DNA of 64,000 nucleotides from Glaciecola sp964195425 (GCA_964195425.1 CAXMOM010000065.1:1-64000), one strand, 5' to 3'; counted from the stretch's first letter, positions 1-9,568 are shown. Numbers and translations: made by a program. Notes: generated by a model from the sequence alone, not told the origin.

Positions 1-375
1 GTTAATGTACATACGCAAGAAGAAAAATCTTTAGGCGATTTCACTTCAGATATTGTAAGCCAAAATGGCAAGGTAAGTATTACTGCATTAGCCGGAATCG
101 GTGATCCTAAACGTTTTTTTGATACGCTAGACAGCATGAAAATTAAGCTTGATAAAGCGATTGGATTCCCCGATCATCATCAATTTATTGAAGATGATAT
201 TCCTAAGACCGGTTGGGTTTTAATGACCGAGAAAGACGCGGTTAAATGCTTAGGAATTTCTCATATTAATACGTGGTATTTACGCATAGACGCTGTGCTT
301 TGCAATAAGTTTTATACGCTTATTGAGGATGGTATTGAGACAAAAGCGAAACTGTTAGCTAAAAGCCGTGCATAA
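1..375 (+). CDS. lpxK: Tetraacyldisaccharide 4'-kinase, C-terminal part
   Basis: The open frame enters from the left edge and codes for the last 124 residues. LpxK phosphorylates the 4' position of the lipid A disaccharide at the inner membrane. The segment AGIGDPKRFFDTL, then GFPDHHQF, then LMTEKDAVKC is the characteristic C-terminal half of LpxK. The gene is followed within about 350 bases by a Trm112-like gene and kdsB, the usual gammaproteobacterial order, so all three probably form one envelope operon. The N-terminal half and P-loop lie outside the window, so completeness cannot be judged. Confidence 0.93.
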   Translation, partial: VNVHTQEEKSLGDFTSDIVSQNGKVSITALAGIGDPKRFFDTLDSMKIKLDKAIGFPDHHQFIEDDIPKTGWVLMTEKDAVKCLGISHINTWYLRIDAVLCNKFYTLIEDGIETKAKLLAKSRA

Positions 376-459
376 TTTGTAGGGCAATGATATTTTTTAA
401 GCACTAGCGTGCAAGGTATTCTTCTCGATGTTAGATTATTTAAATAAAGGGTTTCGAAA

Positions 460-666
460 ATGGCATTTGATAAAAAGTTAATGGCAATCATTGCATGTCC
501 CGCATGCAAAGGTGAGCTAATGTTAACCACATTAGCAAACAAAGAGGCACCAGAGTTAGTCTGTAAGTTTGACCGTTTAGCCTATGAAATTAAAGACAAT
601 ATTCCGGTACTGTTAGAAAATCAAGCAAGAGAGCTATCATTGGATGAAATAGAAAGCTTACGTTAG
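460..666 (+). CDS. Trm112/YcaR family small protein
   Basis: This 68-residue protein has the Trm112-like pattern: a CPACKG pair of cysteines near residues 13-16, a single further Cys near residue 35, and the conserved stretch RLAYEIKDNIPVLL. Family members are small partners or stabilisers of methyltransferases in other organisms; in gammaproteobacteria the gene sits between lpxK and kdsB and its role is not firmly known. The zinc-ribbon-like site seems incomplete, as is common in the YcaR branch. The short spacing to kdsB (57 bases) supports co-transcription. Confidence 0.88.
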   Translation: MAFDKKLMAIIACPACKGELMLTTLANKEAPELVCKFDRLAYEIKDNIPVLLENQARELSLDEIESLR

Positions 667-723
667 TATTATTACTCGCAGTAAGCCTAACGTTTATATA
701 AGTTCAATTATCAGGACAACATC

Positions 724-1491
724 ATGTCATTTATAGTGGTTATTCCAGCCAGATTTGGCTCAACGCGCTTTCCCGGTAAACCTCTTGCCTTAATTCAGGG
801 CAAGCCCATGATACAGCATGTATATGAGCGTAGCGTGTTAGCGGGTGCACAAGATGTCATTGTTGCTACCGATGACAAACGCATAGGTGAAGTTGTGCAA
901 GGCTTTTCAGGTAAGGTTTGTTACACCGGAAATCAGCATGAATCGGGTACCGAGCGCATTGCTGAAGTATTGAGTAAAGAGGGTATTGATAACAGTACTA
1001 TCGTAGTGAACGTGCAGGGCGATGAACCTTTTATTCCGCCTCAAAATATTACTCAGGTAGCTAATAACCTAATTGAGGCGTCCACGAAAAATGCCAGCAT
1101 GCAAATGGCCACACTGTGCTTTCCTATTGGCGTTAAATCTGAGCTTGATAACCCAAATGTGGTGAAAGTTAATTTTGCTAAAAATGGTAAAGCGCTATAT
1201 TTTTCTCGCGCGCCCATTCCATACGATCGCAGTTGGGTGCACAACACCCAAGTAATGCAAGAAAACGCATACTTCCGTCATGTTGGAATATATGCATATA
1301 AAGCCGCCTTCATTCATCAATATATAGAACTTTCCCCAAGTCACTATGAAAAAATAGAATCGCTTGAACAACTCAGAGTGCTCTATCATGGTTTTGATAT
1401 TCATGTGGCGATAGCCCAGCAAGCGCCTCCTCATGGCGTAGACACACCGGAAGATCTGGACAGATTGAATGGCACAAGTAAGGTGTTTTGA
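724..1491 (+). CDS. kdsB: 3-deoxy-manno-octulosonate cytidylyltransferase
   Basis: This 255-residue cytoplasmic enzyme activates Kdo with CTP to give CMP-Kdo for the lipopolysaccharide inner core. Visible signatures are the nucleotide-binding loop PARFGSTRFPGKPL at residues 8-21, ATDD near residue 48, and the metal-binding VQGDEPF near residue 98. Length is close to the E. coli enzyme (248). The ATG follows the sequence AGGAC at a normal distance. It is the last gene of the lpxK cluster and is followed by a hairpin at 1508-1533. Confidence 0.96.
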   Translation: MSFIVVIPARFGSTRFPGKPLALIQGKPMIQHVYERSVLAGAQDVIVATDDKRIGEVVQGFSGKVCYTGNQHESGTERIAEVLSKEGIDNSTIVVNVQGDEPFIPPQNITQVANNLIEASTKNASMQMATLCFPIGVKSELDNPNVVKVNFAKNGKALYFSRAPIPYDRSWVHNTQVMQENAYFRHVGIYAYKAAFIHQYIELSPSHYEKIESLEQLRVLYHGFDIHVAIAQQAPPHGVDTPEDLDRLNGTSKVF

Positions 1492-1507
1492 TTTTGTTTG
1501 TGAGAAT

Positions 1508-1533
1508 AAATGCTTAGCGCTTACTAAGCATTT
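1508..1533. terminator. Hairpin between convergent kdsB and rimO
   Basis: Ten-base perfect arms (AAATGCTTAG and its complement) surround a six-base loop between the convergent kdsB and rimO stops. Only three T follow on the plus strand, so it is a weak intrinsic terminator candidate serving either direction. Confidence 0.45.
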
Positions 1534-1581
1534 ACAAGTGTTGCTAGTATTACAGTATTATGTTCAAAGCGCTCTTATAGT

Positions 1582-2994
1582 TTATTCTTGCTCTTCACTA
1601 GGAACAGCCCATAAATCATGCTCATCAGCATGAATTATTTCCACCCATAAACGCGTTCCAGGGCTTAAGTCGTGTTCATTATTAATATGAATAACACCAT
1701 CAATTTCAGGCGCTTCTCCAAAGCTTCTTGCCACGGCCCCTTCGCTAGTAACTTCATCAACCATAACGAAATACTCATTGCCAATGCGGGCTTGCAAACG
1801 TTCAGCACTAATAACTGATTGCACTTGCATAAAACGTTGTAGGCGGTCTTCTTTGACTGCTTCGTCTACGGGGTTAGGCAATTGATTCGCGGTAGCGCCT
1901 GCAACCGGTGAGTATTTAAAACAACCTACGCGATCTAATTGTGCGTCTTCTAGGAAAGTTAATAGCTCTTCAAATTCTTCTTCAGTTTCGCCAGGGAAGC
2001 CAACAATAAAGGTTGAGCGTATTACTAATTCTGGGCATATTTCGCGCCATTTTCTTATACGCTCTACTGTTCTGTCTGCACTGCCTGGTCTTTTCATTAA
2101 TCGTAAAATGCGTTTATTTGCATGCTGAAAAGGAATGTCTAAGTAGGGCAGAACTTTTCCATTAGCCATTAATGGTATTAGGTCATCAACATGCGGATAA
2201 GGATATACATAATGCAAACGAACCCAAATATCGAGTTCGCCAAGTTTTTCACACAATTGCTGCATGTGTGTTTTTACCGGCATCCCGTCCCAAAAATCTG
2301 TTTTGTATTTTACATCTACGCCATATGCGCTGGTATCTTGTGAGATGACCAACAGCTCATTCACGCCCGCTGCTTTTAGGCGCACAGCTTCACTTAGAAC
2401 TTCGCCTACAGGTCTGGATACTAAATCACCGCGCATAGACGGGATTATGCAAAAGGTACAACGGTGATTACAACCTTCTGAAATTTTAAGATAGGCAAAG
2501 TGCCTCGGTGTAAGCTTAATACCATGGTCGGGCACCAAATGTAGAAACGGGTTGTGCTTGGGTTTGGGTAAAAACTGATGTACTTGCTCAACGACGGCCT
2601 CGTAGGCATGAGGTCCTGTTACGGCCAGCACATTAGGGTGTACTTGCCTAATTTCATCTTCTTTAACCCCCAAGCAACCCGTTACGATTACCTTTCCATT
2701 TTCGGCTAAGGCTTCACCAATTGTATCAAGCGATTCCTCAACGGCTGAGTCAATAAAACCACAGGTATTTACAATAACCAAATCGGCGTTGTTATAGCTT
2801 GGCACAACATCATAACCTTCGGTTCTTAGTTGGGTTAATATACGCTCTGAATCTACCAGATTTTTTGGACAGCCAAGGCTAATAAACCCAATTCGACCAT
2901 TAGTACCACCGTTGTTCATAATATCGCTATTAAGTGTTTTAACGGGTATTTGCATTGTGGTTGTTTGTTTTGGATCGTAGGTTTTTACTGTCAT
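1582..2994 (-). CDS. rimO: Ribosomal protein S12 methylthiotransferase
   Basis: RimO is a radical-SAM enzyme that methylthiolates an aspartate of ribosomal protein S12. The protein shows the N-terminal MTTase domain (GFISLGCPKNLVDSERIL), the radical-SAM cluster CNHRCTFC in the middle, and a C-terminal TRAM region. I place the start at 2994 (470 residues, beginning MTVKTYDPKQ) because in-frame ATGs at 3051 and 3006 add a non-conserved leader and none has a clear ribosome binding site; the E. coli protein is 441 residues. It is convergent with kdsB and divergent from proB. Confidence 0.93.
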   Translation of the reverse strand: MTVKTYDPKQTTTMQIPVKTLNSDIMNNGGTNGRIGFISLGCPKNLVDSERILTQLRTEGYDVVPSYNNADLVIVNTCGFIDSAVEESLDTIGEALAENGKVIVTGCLGVKEDEIRQVHPNVLAVTGPHAYEAVVEQVHQFLPKPKHNPFLHLVPDHGIKLTPRHFAYLKISEGCNHRCTFCIIPSMRGDLVSRPVGEVLSEAVRLKAAGVNELLVISQDTSAYGVDVKYKTDFWDGMPVKTHMQQLCEKLGELDIWVRLHYVYPYPHVDDLIPLMANGKVLPYLDIPFQHANKRILRLMKRPGSADRTVERIRKWREICPELVIRSTFIVGFPGETEEEFEELLTFLEDAQLDRVGCFKYSPVAGATANQLPNPVDEAVKEDRLQRFMQVQSVISAERLQARIGNEYFVMVDEVTSEGAVARSFGEAPEIDGVIHINNEHDLSPGTRLWVEIIHADEHDLWAVPSEEQE

Positions 2995-3298
2995 TTTGCT
3001 GGCCATATAATTATTGTGAGACAAGTCTTTAACAAGAGACGTACATTTCATAAAGGGTCTTTTCTAGAATTGGGCGGATAATACCGTAAAGTAATGAACA
3101 ATGCATTTTCTCGTTTGTTTAAAGTGTGCATAGTTCATTTCTAAAAATTTGTTATTATTTTGTAAGTAAATACAACACTATTATTTACAATCCTATTTAA
3201 TAAATCTAAAAAACATCAAAAATCCAGTTTAATAGGGTCTTCGCAAAGATAAGCTTGATATAAAAACAAAATTACCTCACAATAATAGGTTGAACACT

Positions 3299-3314
3299 AA
3301 CTAAATATTTAGTT
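3299..3314. promoter_or_regulatory. Perfect 16-bp palindrome upstream of proB
   Basis: AACTAAATATTTAGTT reads the same on both strands and lies 32 bases before the proB start, in the rimO/proB divergent intergenic region. ACAC and GTGT flank it with one extra base on the left. Its size and position suit an operator, but I do not recognise a known regulator's site. Confidence 0.4.
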
Positions 3315-3346
3315 GTGTCATTTATATGATTCAAAAAAGAGGAAAT

Positions 3347-4450
3347 ATGTCGATTAGTGACAAAAAAAGAGTCGTACTTAAAGTGGGCAGTGCATTAATA
3401 GCCCCTAAAAATAATGGTTGTAGTTCGCATAACTTATTGGCCATTGCGCAATTCATTATCAAATGTCGGTCTCAAGGCAAACAAATTGTGCTTGTATCAT
3501 CAGGTTCAGTAGCGGCTGGCCGGAAGTGGTTTAATACTCAAACTATGACCGTTGCACTTAAGCGCGCTATGGCTGCTACGGGTCAAACAGACATGATGGA
3601 AATGTGGGATAAGTTATTTGATTTTCCGTCAGCCCAGTTACTATTAACGAATGATGATATTCGCAATAAAGAGCGCTTTGACAGTATTCGAGATACTATA
3701 GAGGCATTATTAGCACACGAAGTACTGCCTATTATTAATGAAAATGATACGGTAACGTCAGATGACCGAAAAGTGGGTGACAATGATAATCTTGCTGCTA
3801 TGGTAGCAAGTTCTATTGATGCCGATGCGCTCATAATGTTTACCGATGTTGATGGTTTGTATGATAAGAATCCTCAACAACACTCAGATGCTAACAAGCT
3901 GTGTAAGATTGAAAATATAACGGAAGAAATTTTTGCAATGGCTGGCGGTGCAAACAGTGACCAGGGTACAGGTGGTATGCGCACTAAAATCGAGGCTGCT
4001 GAAAAAGCAACTAGCCATGGTATTGATACCTACATAGTCGACGGTTTTGACCCGAAAACGTTTGAGCAATTGAGTAAAGGCCTTAATCCGGGCACACACT
4101 TTTTGGCAGACACTAAACCTATGTCGGCAGGTTTACATTGGATGACACATACGGTTAAAGAATGTGGTGAAGTGACCGTTCGTGATTCCGAAAGTAAGGC
4201 CAACGATCACGAAGATGGAGTTACCAGTAATCGTATTTTAGCCGTCAAGGGTGAATTCGCGGTAGGAGACACCATATTGTTACGCGACGATGAGGGAAAT
4301 AAAATTGCAAAAGCGACGGCAAATTATAGTAGTTGCTTGCTAAATTATTTGGCTGATGATGAAATTCGAAGTAAATTAGATAAAAATTCATCGCTATTAC
4401 ACAATTCAATTATTTCAAATAAGCACATGGCCGTGCTGGAGAACTCATGA
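3347..4450 (+). CDS. proB: Glutamate 5-kinase
   Basis: ProB phosphorylates L-glutamate, the first step of proline synthesis. The N-terminal amino-acid kinase domain begins VVLKVGSALIAP and contains NENDTV, FTDVDGLY and the GTGGMRTKIEAA substrate motif; the C-terminal ~90 residues form a PUA domain. I chose the ATG at 3347 because AGAGGA lies five bases upstream; this gives 367 residues, the same as E. coli ProB, whereas the upstream ATG at 3326 adds seven residues without a binding site. The stop overlaps the proA start in an ATGA. Confidence 0.96.
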   Translation: MSISDKKRVVLKVGSALIAPKNNGCSSHNLLAIAQFIIKCRSQGKQIVLVSSGSVAAGRKWFNTQTMTVALKRAMAATGQTDMMEMWDKLFDFPSAQLLLTNDDIRNKERFDSIRDTIEALLAHEVLPIINENDTVTSDDRKVGDNDNLAAMVASSIDADALIMFTDVDGLYDKNPQQHSDANKLCKIENITEEIFAMAGGANSDQGTGGMRTKIEAAEKATSHGIDTYIVDGFDPKTFEQLSKGLNPGTHFLADTKPMSAGLHWMTHTVKECGEVTVRDSESKANDHEDGVTSNRILAVKGEFAVGDTILLRDDEGNKIAKATANYSSCLLNYLADDEIRSKLDKNSSLLHNSIISNKHMAVLENS

Positions 4451-5694
4451 GCATAATAACAAGTTTGGCGCAAAATGCGGCAAAGGCAGCGAAAACGATT
4501 ATCCGATTAAGCGAAGCTCAGAAAAACACCATTTTATTAGAAATGGCTACTATGCTGAGAAAACATGCTAACGCCATTATATCCGCGAACAAAAAAGACA
4601 TGCTAATGGCCAAAGAAGATGGCCTAGATAATGCGATGTTAGATCGTTTATTACTAAATGGAGAACGCATTGACGCAATGGCTGAAGGTATTGAAGTGGT
4701 TGCTAGTTTACCTGATCCGGTAGGTCAAACCCGTGATATTACGACGCGGCCAAACGGTATAAAAATATCAAAAATGCGTATTCCACTTGGCGTGGTTTGC
4801 ATGATCTATGAAGCTAGACCTAATGTTACCGCCGACGCTGGTGCACTTTGTTTTAAGTCAGGTAACGCTATTATATTGCGTGGCGGTAAAGAGGCTCTGG
4901 AGTCTTCAAAAGCCATTGCTGATGTAATGCGAGGTGTGCTGACGGCGCACAATTTACCTGAGTCTATTATTACGGTGATACCTGATCCCGATCGCGCCCT
5001 TATGCTAGAACTAATCCAACAAAAAGATTATATCGATGTCATTATACCGCGCGGTGGCGCAGGTTTGATTACTTTTGTGACTGAAAACAGCTTAATTCCT
5101 GTTATCCAACATTACAAAGGTGTATGTCATTTATATATTGACAAAGATGCCAATTTTGACAAAGCAATTGCGTTACTCATCAATGGTAAAACTCAGCGAA
5201 CAGGAGTATGTAATGCGCTTGAAGGCTTGCTTGTTCACAAAAGTATCGCGGAGAAGTTCTTACCACTAGTAAGTGTGGCTTTAGCCAAGGAAAATGTGAA
5301 AATAAACTGTTGCGAAGCTAGCGCTCCTTATTTCTACAAACCTACTATTTTAGCTGAAAATGCATTTGGTCATGAGTATTTAGGATTGGAAATTGCCATT
5401 CGTGTGGTTGATGATATTGAGGGTGCAATAAGTCATATAGATACATTTGGCAGCAATCATACAGAAGTCATTTGTACTGAAAATAAGCAGGCTGGGCAGT
5501 TGTTTCAGCAATGCGTAGACGCCTCTGTGGTAATGGTAAATGCATCATCGCGATTTTCTGACGGGAGTCAATTGGGTTTAGGCGCTGAGATAGGCATTGC
5601 TACCACTAAAATACATGCTTATGGCCCTATGGGCTTAGAGTCACTAACCGCCGAGAAATTTTTAGTCAACGGTGACGGACAAGTAAGAGCTTAA
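4447..5694 (+). CDS. proA: Gamma-glutamyl phosphate reductase
   Basis: ProA reduces gamma-glutamyl phosphate to glutamate semialdehyde with NADPH, the second step of proline synthesis. The 415-residue protein has the aldehyde-dehydrogenase-like fold with conserved RMPLGVV-type stretch (RIPLGVVCMIYEARPNVT), LRGGKEA, and the catalytic cysteine in RTGVCNALE. It starts inside the proB stop codon (ATGA overlap), indicating translational coupling, and is followed by a strong terminator. Confidence 0.96.
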   Translation: MSIITSLAQNAAKAAKTIIRLSEAQKNTILLEMATMLRKHANAIISANKKDMLMAKEDGLDNAMLDRLLLNGERIDAMAEGIEVVASLPDPVGQTRDITTRPNGIKISKMRIPLGVVCMIYEARPNVTADAGALCFKSGNAIILRGGKEALESSKAIADVMRGVLTAHNLPESIITVIPDPDRALMLELIQQKDYIDVIIPRGGAGLITFVTENSLIPVIQHYKGVCHLYIDKDANFDKAIALLINGKTQRTGVCNALEGLLVHKSIAEKFLPLVSVALAKENVKINCCEASAPYFYKPTILAENAFGHEYLGLEIAIRVVDDIEGAISHIDTFGSNHTEVICTENKQAGQLFQQCVDASVVMVNASSRFSDGSQLGLGAEIGIATTKIHAYGPMGLESLTAEKFLVNGDGQVRA

Positions 5695-5745
5695 GGCAAC
5701 TAACGAGTTCATTTGAAGAGGGCATTTAAAAAGTCACTGTAAAAC

Positions 5746-5786
5746 GAACAATCAAAAAGGGGCAATGAAGATTGTTCCTTTTTTTT
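5746..5786 (+). terminator. Intrinsic terminator of proBA
   Basis: GAACAATC and GATTGTTC form an eight-base stem that is followed at once by C and eight T, just after the proA stop. Confidence 0.75.
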
Positions 5787-5885
5787 GTTTTTTAGCCTGA
5801 TCTTTTTATTCATGTTATTGTTATCAGCTTCATCCGAGCTAATTTAAAAGCGATTATAAAAACTATTCCAAACCAAGGGTTTACC

Positions 5886-6797
5886 ATGATGAATATAAAG
5901 CCAAAGCAAACAGTTTTTAGAAATTCTCATAAATTCCTGCTTATCTCAAGTCTATTTTGTTCTGGCCTAACTATTACCGGCTTAAGCCATGGGCACGATG
6001 GGAGCCAGACATTACAGGAAATAGTACTTGAACGAGACGCCGAAGACATAGCGCGTGACAAGTACAGAAACCCAGTAAAAACACTCTCATTGTTTCACGT
6101 CGAGCCTGGTATGAAAGTTGCTGAAAGTTTGCCGGGTGATGGTTGGTATTCAAAAATACTCGCACCATATTTAGGCGCCGACGGTGCACTGTATGGCATT
6201 AACTATAACGATGATATGTGGGCAATGTTTGGCTTTTTTACCGATGAGCGAATTGAAGAGATGTCTAGTCGTACCGGTAATTTCCCAGATTTGGTTAAAG
6301 GCTTCACCGACAATGGTATTCAAACTAGGGGGTTTACATTCGCAACTGCTCCTAAAGCAGCAAATGGAAGCATTGACCGTGTGTTGTTTATACGCGCCTT
6401 ACATAACTTGAATCGCTTTGAAGAAAAAGCAGGTACGCGCACCGAAGCTTTGAAGGTCGCATACGATTTGCTAACGCCAAATGGCTTAGTAGGTGTAGTG
6501 CAGCATAGAGCTCCTGAGGATGCGCCAGATGATTGGGCCAACGGCAGCGCTGGATATTTAAAACAAAGCACTGTTATTCAGGCTTTTGAAAACGCGGGTT
6601 TTGAATTAGTCATGACAAGTGAATTAAATGCCAATAGCAAAGATAAGCCGAGCAAAGATGATATTGTTTGGCGCTTGCCACCAGGCTTCAATGGTATCAG
6701 TGACGATGCTGAAAAGCGTGCGCAAATGACAGCAATTGGTGAGAGCGATCGCATGACCTTGTTGTTTAAAAAGAAAGGCGCTGAACTTAGTCATTGA
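5886..6797 (+). CDS. Exported methyltransferase-like protein (COG4798 type)
   Basis: The 303-residue protein has an N-terminal hydrophobic segment (about residues 16-33) ending near GLSHG, consistent with a signal peptide. The mature part has the partial SAM-methyltransferase fold typical of the secreted COG4798 group: a strand and loop VEPGMKVAESLPGDGWYSKILAPYLG (split here as two motifs, VEPGMKVAESLPGDG and WYSKILAPYLG), then FIRALHNL and a C-terminal Rossmann half. The canonical GxGxG loop appears as PGDGWY. The substrate is unknown. It stands alone after the proBA terminator. Family placement is fairly secure, enzymatic function is not. Confidence 0.75.
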   Translation: MMNIKPKQTVFRNSHKFLLISSLFCSGLTITGLSHGHDGSQTLQEIVLERDAEDIARDKYRNPVKTLSLFHVEPGMKVAESLPGDGWYSKILAPYLGADGALYGINYNDDMWAMFGFFTDERIEEMSSRTGNFPDLVKGFTDNGIQTRGFTFATAPKAANGSIDRVLFIRALHNLNRFEEKAGTRTEALKVAYDLLTPNGLVGVVQHRAPEDAPDDWANGSAGYLKQSTVIQAFENAGFELVMTSELNANSKDKPSKDDIVWRLPPGFNGISDDAEKRAQMTAIGESDRMTLLFKKKGAELSH

Positions 6798-6872
6798 TTA
6801 ATACTATTGAGCGAAAATCAGTGAAATGATACTAAAATCGGCGAAAAACATTAAAAATCCTTACGTTAAATT

Positions 6873-7340
6873 ATGCAGTTAAAATACCCTTTACATTATT
6901 ATGACGACCATGGGCGAATGAAGCCGCCTATGTTTGTTTATCTATTGTTACTGTTTGTATGCAGAGGACTCATTGTTTTGATTATTTCATTGTCGTTCAG
7001 AGAAGACAGTGAAAGATTGCTGCGTATTTTTTATCCATTACCTTACCATTTTTACCTATCGCTAGCGCCCATACTGCCTGCTCTATTAGGCTTATATTTC
7101 GTGAGTAAGCGAACGGTGTTATGGAGCAAAGAGCGCTATTTATGGTTTAAATGGCTTCCATGGTGCTTATATAGCGCATTAATTTTTGATGGTATCATCC
7201 AGCTGTATATGCTGTATGAGATTAGCTTTCGGTTTTCCATGACACATGGAGTATCTCTTCTCATTGTCTTTTGTGGTCTTATTTACATGAAACAAAGTCG
7301 GTACATATCCCACCTTATAACAGATTGGACTTCACCTTAG
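6873..7340 (+). CDS. DUF2919/YfeZ-like inner membrane protein
   Basis: This 155-residue protein has four hydrophobic segments. Its opening YPLHYYDDHGRMKPP, followed by a membrane span, matches my recollection of the DUF2919 (YfeZ) family, whose members start with a short tyrosine/asparagine-rich leader and a KxP motif. Function is unknown. It lies 75 bases after the methyltransferase-like gene in the same direction and converges on the next gene. Confidence 0.65.
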   Translation: MQLKYPLHYYDDHGRMKPPMFVYLLLLFVCRGLIVLIISLSFREDSERLLRIFYPLPYHFYLSLAPILPALLGLYFVSKRTVLWSKERYLWFKWLPWCLYSALIFDGIIQLYMLYEISFRFSMTHGVSLLIVFCGLIYMKQSRYISHLITDWTSP

Positions 7341-7377
7341 CCTGACTTTTGCGCACTGAGCACAAACAAGCGCATAC

Positions 7378-7794
7378 TTATTGTTTAGGTACTGAATGTG
7401 CTGTGACTGCAAGGTCGAAGTACTTTTTAACGCTTACCTTGCTATCGTTTACAAGCTTTTCATAGCAAATACCTGCAAAGGCATATTGATTTTCATTTAT
7501 GCTAATAAAAACGCTGGGGGCATCTTTTTGATGATCATCAAATATCCAATTTCCGCCTACTGTCTTGCGAAACACTTCACCCACATATGCTCCGTAAATA
7601 TTACAAATGGTGAATACCGATTTATCTTCTAAGGCTTGGGCTTTAAAAGTATCGAGATAGTTATTGATGGTCGTATCTACTAAAGCAACACTTTCAATTG
7701 AGTAGTCTAAGTCGACATTAAATTGTTCTTTAGTTGCCAAAACAGCATCGTTTGCACTGTCGCTCATGAGTTGTAAAAGTTCTAAATTATTCAT
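7378..7794 (-). CDS. Uncharacterised 138-residue protein
   Basis: A soluble, acidic protein with no signal peptide. The central part IYGAYVGEVFRKTVGGNW followed by an ISINENQYAF strand suggests a small alpha/beta domain reminiscent of DUF3806-like proteins, but I do not recognise it with certainty. The frame is open over its full length and begins MNNLELLQLM. It converges on the DUF2919 gene with 37 bases between stops. Confidence 0.65.
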   Translation of the reverse strand: MNNLELLQLMSDSANDAVLATKEQFNVDLDYSIESVALVDTTINNYLDTFKAQALEDKSVFTICNIYGAYVGEVFRKTVGGNWIFDDHQKDAPSVFISINENQYAFAGICYEKLVNDSKVSVKKYFDLAVTAHSVPKQ

Positions 7795-8116
7795 TCACAC
7801 ACAAAATAGTTATGATTTATAAGAATGACGGTAAATCAATTTTACGGTGTTGTAAAATAAGTTAGCTTAATAATTGTGTTCCAGATCCTTATTGCTGTGG
7901 TTGCAGACACTCCCAAAAGGTCGTAAGTTACTTAAATGCCGTCTCTTTTGTAGTATTCGCCACTGTTTAATTGTAGTTTAAGGAGGTAAAGATTATTTTT
8001 CCTTTTAAAATATTGATTAAATAACGCTGCAGATTACAAAACCTTAACTAAGTTAATTAATCCAATACTCATAGCATGGAGTATTTTTACTCAATCATTA
8101 ATAAAAAAGCCACAAT
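7795..8116. other. Intergenic region, no gene seen
   Basis: About 320 bases between divergent genes. It presumably holds promoters for both. A near-perfect Shine-Dalgarno string (AAGGAGGT near 7980) is present but is not followed by an ATG, GTG or TTG with an open frame. Confidence 0.5.
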
Positions 8117-8791
8117 ATGAAATATGCATCTATTCTACCTTTAAGCGCGCTGTTTGCGTTGTCGTTAATTGCGGTGTTGGTTAATTTTAACGTTATCCCG
8201 CCGGGCTCAGAGTTATTGGACTTGATGAAAACATCATATAAAGAAGGTATTTATTTACTTATCTTTTTTATTATTTTACTTGAGTCTATTATTTACGTTG
8301 GGTTTTATTTTCCTGGTCAATTTTTTGCGGTGCTTATTGTTGTGGGCGCTAATCCGAGTGCGAAAGATATATTTTGGCTTACTGTTGCTATGGTCGCAGC
8401 CGCCACCGTTGGAAGTGTATTTAACTACTCGTTGGGTAGATACACCAAAAGTAATAAAGGTCTTGTGAAAGACGGTGCCACCAACCCAACAAAGCTATCA
8501 AGACTGTTGATAGCCATGATCCATATTAATTCACTTGCATTTTTTATGTTTGCTCAGGGCGCAAGTCGTAAACCGATAAAAATTGTGGCCTTAGCAGGCT
8601 TGTTTAATTTACCTTATTATTTATTACTTATTGCAGGCACTGCGGTATTAAGTGAGCAAGTGATGGCGATGGCTGAGAACACTTATATGCTATTTGCCGT
8701 AATATCAATTTGGTTAGTAATAGCCTTATATTTGGACTTTAAAAAACGCAAAGTAACAGCGGCCGGTTTAAATAAGCAAAGCAGATTATGA
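8117..8791 (+). CDS. DedA/SNARE-associated family membrane protein
   Basis: The 224-residue protein has an N-terminal membrane span, a second span containing LLESIIYVGFYFPGQFF, which fits the DedA pattern of an acidic residue in a hydrophobic helix followed by an F/PG motif, then further spans and a basic C-terminus (FKKRK). DedA proteins are membrane transport or lipid-scramblase-like proteins linked to envelope homeostasis. The usual arginine-rich motif (FxGR) is less evident, with SLGRY in the expected region. The stop overlaps the convergent tcdA stop by six bases. Confidence 0.65.
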   Translation: MKYASILPLSALFALSLIAVLVNFNVIPPGSELLDLMKTSYKEGIYLLIFFIILLESIIYVGFYFPGQFFAVLIVVGANPSAKDIFWLTVAMVAAATVGSVFNYSLGRYTKSNKGLVKDGATNPTKLSRLLIAMIHINSLAFFMFAQGASRKPIKIVALAGLFNLPYYLLLIAGTAVLSEQVMAMAENTYMLFAVISIWLVIALYLDFKKRKVTAAGLNKQSRL

Positions 8792-9568
8792 TGGTTTGGG
8801 TTTTACGATGTATTCAATTGCGCGGCTTGCGGCAATAAGGCCAAAGGTTGCAGTAACACCAACAAAAGCACCAAAGCCAGTACTACAATCCATTTTACTT
8901 GCGCCTTGACTACTTTGTTTTTGTTGGGTGATGCCACCATTGGCGGTGGGATACTTTAATTGTTCGGTAGAATATATGCACTCTACGCCAAAATTTCGCT
9001 TAGGGTTTTGGCTGAAGTCATGGAATCTTCGCAATTGTGAGCGTACTTTTGCAAGCAGCGGATCTTGGATAGTTTTGGCTAAATCGCCTTTGGTAATCTG
9101 TAGTGGATCCCATTGACCACCAGCACCACCTATGCAAATCACTTTCGTTTTATGGCGTTTGCAATATGCAATAATCGCGGCTTTTGCCTTTACGCTGTCG
9201 GCCGCATCAATCACTACATCAAAGCCATGGCAAAGATATTCGCTCACGTTTTCAGGTGTCACAAAATCTTCTATAAGATGTGTGTGACAATCTGGATTAA
9301 TGTCGGCAATACGCTGGGACATAACTTCAATTTTACTTTGGTTGAGAGTAGAGTTAAGCGCATGAAGTTGCCGATTGATGTTGCTAATTGATACGTCATC
9401 TAAATCAATTAGCGTTAGCTTATTTATACCAGAACGCGCTAGTGCCTCGGCTACCCAAGAGCCTACGCCTCCTATCCCTATAATGCATACATTAGCATTC
9501 AGCAGTTTGTTAAGACCTTGTTCTCCATATAATCTGGCAAGCCCAGAAAAACGTTGCTGATAAGACAT
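8786..9568 (-). CDS. tcdA: tRNA threonylcarbamoyladenosine dehydratase
   Basis: TcdA (CsdL) cyclises t6A37 in tRNA to ct6A in an ATP-dependent, E1-like reaction. The 260-residue protein begins with the family sequence QRFSGLARLYGEQGL, has the adenylation loop IGIGGVGSWVAEALARSG at residues 30-47, DLDDVSISNINRQ, and DAADSVKAKAA. Length is near E. coli TcdA (268). It stands alone and overlaps the preceding convergent gene by six bases at the 3' end. Confidence 0.94.
   Translation of the reverse strand: MSYQQRFSGLARLYGEQGLNKLLNANVCIIGIGGVGSWVAEALARSGINKLTLIDLDDVSISNINRQLHALNSTLNQSKIEVMSQRIADINPDCHTHLIEDFVTPENVSEYLCHGFDVVIDAADSVKAKAAIIAYCKRHKTKVICIGGAGGQWDPLQITKGDLAKTIQDPLLAKVRSQLRRFHDFSQNPKRNFGVECIYSTEQLKYPTANGGITQQKQSSQGASKMDCSTGFGAFVGVTATFGLIAASRAIEYIVKPKPS

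Noticed and set aside
7979..7992. Near-perfect Shine-Dalgarno string between divergent genes
   Set aside because: No usable start codon with an open frame follows it.
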